A stretch of 34,324 nucleotides of DNA from Capsaspora owczarzaki ATCC 30864 (Eukaryota; Opisthokonta; Filasterea), in assembly GCF_000151315.2 (NCBI RefSeq), contig NW_011887307.1, positions 764,345 through 798,668 of the forward strand, written 5' to 3'. The translations under genes and the position numbers were made by a program. The stretch's first letter is position 1. Each line of letters starts with the position of its first letter. The notes under the pieces are model-generated. The model did no database searches and was not told the origin of the DNA. It saw nothing but the letters and a program-made list of their open reading frames with translations. Of the stretch, positions 1 through 9,496 are shown piece after piece.

Positions 1-2806
1 TGGGCAAAGCCAGTAGAGGCATGTTGATGTCGTACGCAGAGGCCACGAGAGACCGGACGAGCTGGAAACGGCGAGAGAGGGAGAGCGAGCGAGAAAAAAA
101 CAAAACAAAAAAAAACAAAAAAAAAAAAAAACACAGGAACTAAATGTGAGCAAACCCATATCAAACAACATCAAAGAGCGCACTTTTTGGCGACTTACAG
201 CGGCCTGAGAATCTGCAAAGTAGGCAACATAGTCCGAACCCTCTTCGGCTGTGGTCGATTGGGCGCCGCTGGGCAACAAGCTCATAAAGAAGGTGACGGT
301 GCCGGCAACGCGCGCGTCGTCAAAATCGACTCCAGGAACCGACACGACACGCAAATCAGCGAGGTCGTCGTCGTCGTCATCAACAGTCATTGCAGGATCA
401 ACAGGCAGCGCGGTTGGCGCATCCGAAGAAGGAGGCTGAACCGCGTCCGGGAACGTATTCTTTGGCAGCAAGTAGGATTTTTGTCGGAGGTAGCGCCCAA
501 CAAGTGCATCCACGACCTCGCCGACATTGCGAGACAATAGCACATCAAACAGGCGCAATGTCACAATGCTCAAGTCTTCAGAGATAGCGTCACAGCGGGA
601 AATGAGTTTGTCGCGCAAGGCCGAGTCTTCCTTGAGTGTCACTGGACGGGCTGCGGCGTCGCTGAGCGCCCTTCCCGATGGCAAGGGGTCCGAGAGAGCC
701 GACAGGTCGCCCGGCGGTAGGCCAACCAGGAAGCGGCCAAAGACTGCCGCCAAGCCGGGACGCGACATGTACTCGAGTGTTTTGGCGACAATGGCAGTGT
801 GCGAGATGGCGCCTGGCTCGGAGGCTTGCTGCAGGGCTGGTTGCACCAGAGGCACGAGAAACTGCTGGTACAAGGCAAGCTCCAGCGAGGCACGAACGGC
901 TGGGTGTATGGGGCTCCGCGCAACTTCGTTCAAAAAGCGAAGTTGAATAATAAACGCCAGGACAATGTCCAAAACACCAGCCTGGGGCGATTGCTGCTGC
1001 TGGGAGGCGGGTGGTGTGGCACTGGCCTTGTTCCTGCTCGACACGGGGGACGACAAAGGCGACGCAATGGCCGCATTTGAGTTCAGGCTCGGCGAGAGCA
1101 TTGCCAAGGGTGCGCGATCAAACACATTATAGGGCAGCTCGAGTAGGTGAATGGAGTGCACATGCGCCGACGACAAGGTCTTTGGCAGATAGTCAAACAG
1201 AACGACCGCGTCGCGAATCTGCAAGGGAAGAAATGGGTAGTTGTTAGCCATCCGCTGAAATCGCTAGATCGAGTCAAAAAAAAAAAAAAAACCTCTCCAA
1301 AAAAAAAAAAAAAAAAAAATGCGCACGTACCAAAATTTGCGACACTTGGCCAACTCCTTCAGCAAACTTGGCCACCGACTCGGAGGGCAGCGACAAGCAA
1401 TCGACGAGAGCCCCGCGAGCCAGCATTGCAACTGTCGGGTCGTCACTTTGGATCATTTTGACAAGGGAGGAAAAGAGGGCGAAATGCGACGCGACAAACG
1501 GTTCAGCGCCGCGTTTCTGTTCGGCGGGGGGGGGGGGAAAGGAAGGAGCCAAGGACAACAACAAGGATCGGGAAGGGGTGAGCTTTCAGAACGACCAAAA
1601 AAAAAAAAATGGCGACTGCTGGGAAAATACGCACAGCTCCGGGTTTGGAAGGGGAATTGACTGGGGTCGAGGATGTCGACTGCGTTTCAGCCGCCTCCAT
1701 AAAGAACTCGACGAGAGATGGAGTGGCAACGAGCAGCTTGCAAAGGGTGGCGAGGAATTCGACAAAGGCAACCTCGAGCGAAGGGTGCGAGCTCATCAAT
1801 CTGCTGTTTGCCCCAGCCTTGACGAGGGCTTTGACGGGTCGATGGACACCGACTTGATGCAGCAGTGGCTGCTTGAGCCGTTGGAGCAGGCTGGTCATGT
1901 TGCGGATGACCACCTCGAGCATGCCTTCGGGCTGTTCGCCTTGACCAAGCTGCACAAGGACGTCCAGAATACGGCGCTGTAGCATGTCTTCCACGCACGG
2001 GCCCATTGGTCCGACCTCTGCCTCTTCGCGGCCCAGAATGTCGACCATGCGTTCGAGCTGCTCGTTAATGACCGTGTCCTGCACGCGACCGGCCTCATCT
2101 GCGCAATACAATTAAGAGATTGTGTTTGATTGTGAGACATTCATTCTGATGCTGTTGCTTTGTTGATCCACACTTACTTCCGTCATAATAGGCAAGGACG
2201 GTCTTCCAGCTGGCGCGAAAGTCCTCGATCGTGTATGTTGTGACATACGAGACCTGAGCAAGCAAAAAGCAAAAAAAGCAAAAAAAAAAAAATTAAGCAA
2301 AACAGGTGAACAATGAGTGAGGTACATTTGTATTGCTTGGTTGTATGGTAAAAAGTAAGTGAGTGCAGCGATGAGTGAGAGTGAAGTGCAGCAATGNNNN
2401 NNNNNNNNNNNNNNNNNNNNNNNNNNNNNNNNNNNNNNNNNNNNNNNNNNNNNNNNNNNNNNNNNNNNNNNNNNNNNNNNNNNNNNNNNNNNNNNNTAAG
2501 CACACAGTCACTCGGCGCACCTCCATCAGAAGTGTGAATGAGTGAGAGTGAACGAGTGGAGAGAGGACTTGTGACTGGGGGCGCTGAAGGATGAAAGGGA
2601 CTCTCTCTCGCGCTATCCCCTCTTGCAAGCGTCAAGTCACAGCAAACAAGATGGAGGAATGGACGACGCTCGCATGGAGGGGAAATGAAAGGAAGTGGGT
2701 GAATGGGAAGAGAGAGAGAGAAGGAGAGAAGAGAGAGAGAGAGAGAGAGAGAACTCACTGCCGAGCTGATGGCGTTGCTCACGGCCTGCTTGAGGCGGCT
2801 GAACAT
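1..2806 (-). CDS. FHIP2A: FHIP2-type FTS-Hook-interacting protein (FAM160B / RAI16-like), 3' end outside window
   Basis: Six exons are seen on the minus strand: 2806-2759, 2253-2178, 2098-1635, 1516-1331, 1218-199 and 61-<1. All borders are GT-AG and phases agree, giving about 618 residues before the window edge. The start MFSRLKQAV resembles the N-terminus of animal FHIP2A. Further family matches are LERMVDIL, GPCVEDMLQRRILDVL, LKQPLLHQVGVHRPVKAL, the CDAISEDLSIVTLRLFD block and, after the last intron, YDINMPLLAL. From the family, FHIP proteins join FTS and Hook adaptors in the FHF complex that couples dynein to early endosomal or related cargo. The stretch between exons 5 and 6 is shorter than in the human protein. 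Intron 1 contains a 100-N gap, so its real length is unknown. The family call is firm; the assignment to FHIP2 rather than FHIP1 rests on remembered sequences. Confidence 0.88.
2397..2496. other. Assembly gap of 100 N in FHIP2 intron 1
   Basis: Exactly 100 N, the usual placeholder for a gap of unknown size. The 15-mer ATGAGTGAGAGTGAA lies on both sides (2371-2385 and 2538-2552), so the missing sequence may be a tandem repeat that failed to assemble. Intron 1 (2254-2758) therefore has no reliable length. Confidence 0.95.
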
Positions 2807-3067
2807 TCGACGGACTTGGCTGAGTGTTGGACGTGGAGGAAGGGCAAGTTTGAAAGTTGGGGAAAACGGCAAGAGAGAGAGAGAGTAAAGAGTAAAGAGT
2901 AAAGAGTAAAGAGTAAAGGGAAGAAGACTGAATGCAATGCAACTCAATAGAATAGACCAAATCCATACATACATACTGTCGACTACAAGTGAGGTTCCCA
3001 TTGTGATGCATGTTTTCCAATGATCTCAAACATCTCACTTCTTTATTTTGATTGTTTGATCATTGCG
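2807..3067. promoter_or_regulatory. Shared head-to-head intergenic region of FHIP2 and COMMD9
   Basis: The start codons of FHIP2 (minus, 2806) and COMMD9 (plus, 3068) are 261 bases apart, so this stretch must hold both 5' UTRs and the core promoters. It contains about five copies of the 7-mer GAGTAAA near 2883-2918, next to a GA-rich run, and an AT-rich segment just before the COMMD9 start. No certain TATA box is visible. The promoter role is inferred from layout alone. Confidence 0.55.
2883..2918. repeat. Tandem repeat of GAGTAAA, about five units
   Basis: A 7-base unit is repeated about five times without visible change, inside the short region between the two divergent start codons. It is directly readable; any function is unknown. 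Confidence 0.85.
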
Positions 3068-4428
3068 ATGGCAGACACGGAGGGCCTCGTCCACATCCTC
3101 AAAGCACCGTCCAAGGACGCGCTTCAGCAGAGTGCGTCTCCACTCGCTCCACTCACTGGCTCTCCCTTTACCGCGCCCGTGACACTCTCCAGTCGTCGTG
3201 CTCCCTATGATTCATGCTCATGACAAGCGACTGAAAGCGAGCGAGCCGTCTCCCTTGCTTGCTTTTGATCACTGATCGCCCTTCTATCACCTACTCCCCT
3301 CACTCTTCCCACTCTCATCGTCACTCTCATCGTCACTCTATGTCAGTTCGCTCTCAACACTGCGAACTCGGTCCCCTCTTCTGTTATGGTTTGGATTTGT
3401 CGCTCGCTCGAGTGGTCGCTTTGAACGCTTTGTCTTGTGATGCTGCTGGCTGATCCCTCGCTCTCTCTCTATGCCTCTCACTCTATGCCCCTCTGCACTC
3501 ACTCTATGCCTCTCACTCTGCACTCCACTCCACTCACATCGCTCTGAATCATCACCAATCGTAATGCACTCCCCCACACACTCAATCAAAACGCATTGCC
3601 CTGCCAAACTCCATCCTATCCTATTGCTCATACGGCCCAACCCCTGCCATTTGTACGAGCACTCACATCATCAACTTTTGCCATGTACTTTGGTTTATTC
3701 AACAAGTCTTCAAGGACGCATTCAACTTCCGCCTGCGACCAACCGCCCCGCAATCGTTCATTGAGAGCACAACCAAGGGACTACAAATCTCAGAAGCTGA
3801 TGCCAAACAGGTATGTGTATATATCAAACAACCCATTTCAAAGCACAGCTCCATCAACGTCACAGTCGAACGCTTTTGCTTCTAACTCGTTTTTTTTTTT
3901 TTTGGATTGCCTTCCACGCAGTTGTTTGACGCCGCGCGCATCATTGCCCAAGAAGCCCTGTTTGAAGGCCTCGAGCCACAGCGCATCGCCAGCCTGTTCC
4001 CCGTCAACATGCAAAAGAACGGCAAGCTGGCAACCATGATCTATGAGCTCGTCCCGACCTGGAAGCTGCAATCCATCGACGAGCAGGTCTCCCTTCCCCG
4101 GCTCGTCGACTTTGACTGGCGCATTGACATCAAGACTGCTTCTGATAGCGCCTCCAAGATGGCTGTTCCCACCGTGCTTTTGCAAATGAAGGTAGGGCAG
4201 AGCAGGATTCGCGGGGAAGGACAGAAGGAAATCCACTTGAGGATTGACTTGTACGACATGTGCATTCGTTTTTGTTTGGTTGTTTTCCAGGTGCGCGACA
4301 CACCAACACGTACAGACCAACAACCCGGCGAGAGCATTGTGAACTTTGAGCTGACAAAGGAGACGCTCGAGACTATGCTGGATGGCTTGGGCAAGATTCG
4401 CGACCAGCTGTCCTCGGTTGCAAAGTGA
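3068..4428 (+). CDS. COMMD9: COMMD9, COMM domain protein of the Commander complex
   Basis: Four exons: 3068-3131, 3707-3810, 3922-4191 and 4291-4428. Phases agree and the product is 191 residues, close to the 198 of human COMMD9. The N-terminal HILKAPSKDAL resembles the human LLKASSKDVV segment. The C-terminal COMM domain (about residues 115-190) carries near-identical blocks: ISLPRLVD-like SLPRLVDFDWRIDIKT, MAVPTVLLQMKV and TLETMLDGLGKIRDQLSSVA. COMMD proteins form the decameric COMMD ring of the CCC/Commander complex, which works with retriever and WASH in endosomal recycling of membrane proteins; this is family knowledge. The exon 2 acceptor is AAG, weaker than the others, but it is the one that keeps the frame. 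The 575-base first intron is rich in CACTC words. Head-to-head neighbour of FHIP2. Confidence 0.93.
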
Positions 4429-4994
4429 GAGAGACGACGGTGCATTTTTTTTGTTTTTGCCTGTGGCTCGTCAAACAAGCTATTGTGTATTGTGTGCGTG
4501 TTTGTGATACCGGAGTCGTGTGCGTTTGTGTCGCGGCAACACCGATTGTGCAAAATTTTATCTTTTTTGTTTTTTTTTTTGTTTTGTTTGTAAAAACCAG
4601 CATGAAAAAGGTTGGTGTTCAACGGCCCGAGCGATCCGTTTGGGGGGGGGGGGTCCACTTGCATTGGATTTCATTGCTCTCAAAGCCCCTCTTGCTCGTC
4701 GTTGAGAATGGATTGAGAATGTTTGCCGATTCGGCCACTGTCTTCCCTTCCCTTCCTTATGCTCACCCCTTGCTCCAGCCACCGCCACTTGCACTCTCAA
4801 ATTCAGTGCAATTTATTTCGCATTCCGCTCAATCAGCCATTACGCGTTTGCTCAGCGTTTGTGCACTGTTCTCTTTTTTTTTTTGTTTTTTTTTTTTTTT
4901 TCTGTTGAATTGCATTGCAGATTGACTCAAAACAAACGGTCTTTCATTCACTCCCTTTTTCGTATCTTTTGTTGATTCAAAATCCAATCCACAT
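4429..4994. other. Intergenic: COMMD9 3' end and ABCG-A upstream region
   Basis: This stretch lies between the COMMD9 stop and the ATG of the first ABCG gene. It is T-rich with several T runs (about 4562-4590 and 4874-4900) and a G run near 4641-4650. I see no conserved coding segment on either strand. It presumably holds the COMMD9 3' UTR and the ABCG-A promoter and 5' UTR. Confidence 0.6.
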
Positions 4995-7900
4995 ATGAGC
5001 CGCGTCCTGCAGTTGCACGGCGGCGACGGCGGCGGCGACGGCACAGCAACAACTGGTCGTGGCAGCAATGCAATGCTACTGCGCAGCTCGTCTGTCGTGG
5101 AGCAGAAGCTGCAGTTCTCGACGCGGCCAATGACGGTCGCATTCAAAGACCTCAGTTTCACCGTAATGGTCAAGCCAAACACGTACCCCGCAGCCAAGGC
5201 CGGAGACAAGGCCCCTGCTCCTGCTGCGTCTGCGTCTGCGTCTGCGTCTGCCTCTATCGATGTTGATGCCGGTGCTGCGGCTGCACCTGCGCCTCGCGGC
5301 AAGAAGCAGCTGCTCGTCGAGAAGAAGATTCTGAAGGGCGTTACGGGCAGCTTTGAGTCTGCGCGCTTTACCGCCATCATGGGCGCCAGGTACAGTACCC
5401 TCACCGCAACTACACTTACATGTATTCGACACACGCACGCACACACGCGCACTTGTCTTTGTGACGCTGGGCTGTCAGACTCAATGGAAGGACCGTTTTT
5501 CGTTCCATTGGGAATTGGTCGCCAAACCGCAAAATACCGAACCCACGACAGCAAACGAAACGAAGCAGCGATTTGAACGAGATTGAATGGGTGATCTGAA
5601 TGAGTAGCTCAATGATGAAGCAAAGTGTGCTCATCGTGAAGGACAAGGTGGGGGGGGATTTGAGCTCAGTGTGGAAGAGAGAGAGAGCGAGTTGTGGAGG
5701 GTTTTTTGTTCGGTGGCACACAGTCCGACGCTTCCGAACGTGCCTGCTACAGCTCACATTGAGCTCACTTTTTGGTGCTAAATCTACTGCTTTGTGTGGC
5801 ATGTGTTTGCTTGCAGTGGCGCTGGCAAGACGTCCCTGCTCAATGTACTGGTAAGCCCCGCGAAAACAACAATGGAAACAAAACCGTTACTGCTCCACGT
5901 TTGAGTTTGACGGTTTGATCAAGAAGCTGAACACTCACTTGCTAACACAATCAATCAATCAAACAAAACAGGCTGGTGAAGTTGCTGCTGGAACAGTCGA
6001 TGGCACAGTATCTGTAAGGACCTCAATGCAAAACAAGTTTTGTTTAGCATTTCTAACCATTCGTGTGATGCTTCTGATCCCCCATCAGGTCAATGGACAG
6101 TCAATCGATCCAGGTCGCATCATGCGCCGCATTGCAGGATTCGTCTTCCAAGATGATATCATTCTCGGCACCATGACCGTTCGCGGTAAGCAAGCCAATC
6201 CAACTAACTTTCGACAAAGCGCCAGTCCCAAACCGCTCACTTGAACTCTCATCTCTCAGAGGCCATTACCATGTCGGCGCTGCTTCGCTTGCCGCGGAGT
6301 CTGTCTCTGGAAACCAAGATGACGCGTGTGGATATAGTCATCCAATTATTGCGCCTAGACAAGTGCGCTGACACGTTGATTGGTAGCGCTCACGTGAAGG
6401 GTGTTTCAGGTGGTGAGCGCAAACGAACTGCTGTGGCCATGGAAATGATCACCAACCCTTCTATTCTGTTCTGCGACGAGCCGACGTCTGGCCTCGACGC
6501 ATTCAGTGCTTTCAGCCTGTGCCAGACACTAAAATCACTGGCTGATGCGGGCTGTACTGTGGTCGCCACCATCCATCAGCCTTCGTCTGAGGTTTACCAC
6601 ATGTTTGACGAGCTTCTGTTGCTCGCAGACGGTCGCGTCATGTACATGGGCGAGCTCGAGTACGCGGTCGAGTACTTTGGCGCGCGTGGCTTCTCGTGCC
6701 CGCGCTACACCAATCCTGCGGATTACTTTTTCATGAGCATTCTGAACGACGCTACGCACTCCGTGTTTGTCGAGGATGCGGAGCAGGAGGAGAAGGTGAA
6801 GGAAGAACAGGAAGAGGAAGGGAAAAACGTGATTGTTGCCCCCAACCCGCTCCCTGTCCCCATGGATCTCGATGCCGTCGCGGACTTTCTCTTGCGGGAC
6901 GCAACCGAGACTGGCAGCTATCACAGCGCAATGGAGGACATTGTCACCAAGCAAGAAAGCCCGATCAACGAAAAGGCCGACGTTCGTGTGCAGCGCTTGC
7001 TCAACTTGTGGCCCACCTCTGAGCAATCCGCATTTATTAAGAATCGAGCGGACAACCCTGCACACACAGATGGTGTCAAGAGCACCGATCTTAAAGTTGG
7101 CGCGTCGTTTTCTACGCAGTTCATGTTTCTCGGTGGTCGCGCGTTCAAGAATGCCTTGCGAAATAGGTTTATGGTCCGCGCCCGTTTGGGCCAGGTAATA
7201 TTTGCGAGAGATCGGGTTGCTGGGGGCGACTTTGTGTTGATGCTGGTGTGTTCTTGTTGTTAATTTTTGTTGTATTTTTGGTTTGGTGTTTTCTTACACT
7301 CTGGCCTTTGTGGTGGCTTTGAATTGAGAGCAGACAGTATTCCTCGGTCTGCTTGTCGGATTGATTTTCTTGCAGATCGGTGATGACCAAGCATCGGTGC
7401 AAAACCGCACTGGTGCGCTTTTCTTTGTTGCTACCAATATCATGTAACGGAAATTGCCTGCGTTTGCGTTGGTGCTCCGTGATTTTGCCTTTGTTCACCC
7501 TTGGGCAACGGTTTACTGACTTTTGATGTGTCCCGTGGCTTCAGCATGACTGGTACGATGGGAACCATGACTGTCTTCTCGACCGAAAAGAACGTGTTTT
7601 TGCGCGAATTTTCGTCGCGGTACTACAAGCTCTTCCCCTATTTTGCCAGCAAAATACTGGTTGAGGTGAACACTCTTCTCTTCCGTTGTGGATTGTGGGG
7701 GTTTGGGTTTTTGCTCACGAATGTGGCTTTGTTGGGTTTTTTGTTCTTTCAGCTTCCATTTAACATCTTCTTCCCATTCCTTTACGTTGCCATTCTGTAC
7801 TTTCTGATTGGCTTCCAAGCAACTGCAACAAAGTTCTTCATCATGGCATTCACGACCGTCTTGCTGGCCAACTGCGGCGCCGCGTTCGGTCTTTTAGTTG

Positions 7901-8438
7901 GCAGCATGACGAGCGATCTTACGGTGGCCATGGCCTCGGTTCCCATGATTCTGCTGCCATTAATCATTTTCAGCGGTCTCTTGCTCAATCTGTAAGCGAC
8001 AGTGAAGTACTGGGTGCGGGGGGAGGGCGAGGAGAGAGCATGTCAACAACGCACTCTCACACATTTTTGTTTGTTTGTTTTTTTCTGCCTTCCAGCGACG
8101 ACACGCCGTACGAATTCTACTGGGCCCCATACATTAGTCCAGTTCGGTACGCGTATGGTGCCTTCTTGAACAACGAGATGGATGGGCTTGTCTTCACCTG
8201 CACACTGCCGAACGGCATGGAGCACCGGGGGTTGGGCTGCCCCAATCCCACCGGCGAGGCTGTCGTCAGGAATCTTTCCTTCCACACGCTGTCCGTCCTG
8301 GAAAACTGCATCATCTTGATCTGCATCTGGGTGGTTCTTTTGGGCATTGGGTATACCTGCTTGTACCGGGGCTCTCGAAGGCCATCTGGCGCCAGAATGC
8401 TGTCCAGGGCGAGATCCTCCTCAACTGCTACAGAGTAG
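4995..8438 (+). CDS. ABCG-family half-transporter, copy A
   Basis: Nine exons: 4995-5389, 5817-5850, 5972-6013, 6089-6185, 6260-7194, 7334-7443, 7545-7665, 7753-7991 and 8096-8438, giving 771 residues. The nucleotide-binding domain comes first: Walker A GASGAGKT (130-137, split by intron 1 inside the Ser codon), signature VSGGERKR (238-245), Walker B ILFCDE (258-263) and switch His295 in TIHQPSS. An acidic linker follows, then six membrane segments from about residue 502, with a cysteine-bearing outer loop before the last helix (CTLPNG...GLGC). NBD-then-TMD order and single-domain size fit White/ABCG half-transporters, which must dimerise and usually export lipids, sterols or hydrophobic compounds. 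The substrate cannot be read from sequence. All catalytic motifs look intact. The upstream ATG is the first in frame. Copy B lies 1058 bases downstream. Confidence 0.93.
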
Positions 8439-9496
8439 TAGCGAATTGTCATGCCGATGTTGTTTTTCAAGCCAACGTCTTGGCATCGTTGTTGTGTGTT
8501 TGTTTGTTTTTCGCTTTCGGTTTGAGAACGCTTAATTATCGACACTAATCACGACCGATGAGAACACAACGATCTGCCACCTTTCCATCATGGTGCACCT
8601 TTTGTCGATGGTGCTGTTCTGGGTTGGTGTCGAGCAATGCGTTCAAGCAACTGAAACAGCGCTTTTGTTCCAAGTCCGACAGGGGAAATGTTTTTTTACG
8701 ATTTCGGCGCAACATCCAACACACCCAAACAAGATTGGACATTGGGCGCGCAAAGACCTTTGTTGCATGCACCAATGAGCACATCACTCGGCAGACCTGC
8801 TTGCTGTGCTCGGGTGAATCTGGGTGAACGGGCCAAAGTCGGCTAAATTTTTGTTTCATTTGTTTCATTCCATCGCTCACCTTCTATGATCAGCCCCGTA
8901 CGTCGGTATGAATGCACGGTTATGTACGTGTGGCATGTGTGTGTGTGTGCGTGGCATGTGCGGAGATCACATCCGCACGCCATGTGTTCGCTCACATAGT
9001 TCCCCAAATCCAAGTTCCCAGCAAAAGCGCCGAAATAGGAACATTGCGGCGCTTTCTTTTTGTTGTCTTTGTTGTTGCTGTTGCATTGGTTCCATTTGTC
9101 TATTTGCTCGGAGTAGGAGTCGCAACGTGGACGACCTGCGACTGCAAAATCACTTGTTGCTCTCAACAGCACCTGCTCTGCATTCGTCAAAGGGGAGGCG
9201 GGTGGGGGGTGGGGGCCACAATCCGCAATGAGAACGAACGGGGGCTACATTGGTTGAAACGCTGTGTGCCCCCGGCTTCGTTCCCACGCGCCGGTCGCCT
9301 GCATCCCGCGCTCTCCGCCGTTCTCCGCCGCGTTTTCTTGTTTGTTTGACTTCCTCCTTGCATTTCGACGCGAGAGTGCCGCATTTTCCCACGCTAAGAC
9401 TCATGGTCTTGGCGATCCTTCAAATTCGCCGCATTTTCCCAAAAACAGCGCCTTCACTCTTCCATTTCCATTGTCATTGTCATTATTGTGTACACC
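8439..9496. other. Intergenic between the two ABCG copies
   Basis: No conserved coding segment is seen. There is a short TG-rich patch near 8937-8950 and G-rich runs near 9190-9215. The 14-mer GCCGCATTTTCCCA occurs twice, at 9378-9391 and 9428-9441, within 120 bases of the copy B start. The region upstream of copy A shows no obvious copy of this element, so the duplication may not have included the present copy B promoter. Confidence 0.6.
9378..9441. promoter_or_regulatory. Paired 14-mer GCCGCATTTTCCCA upstream of ABCG-B
   Basis: Two exact copies start 50 bases apart (9378 and 9428), ending 56 bases before the presumed ATG at 9497. The spacing and location fit a paired upstream or 5' UTR element. 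Function is inferred only from position. Confidence 0.35.
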
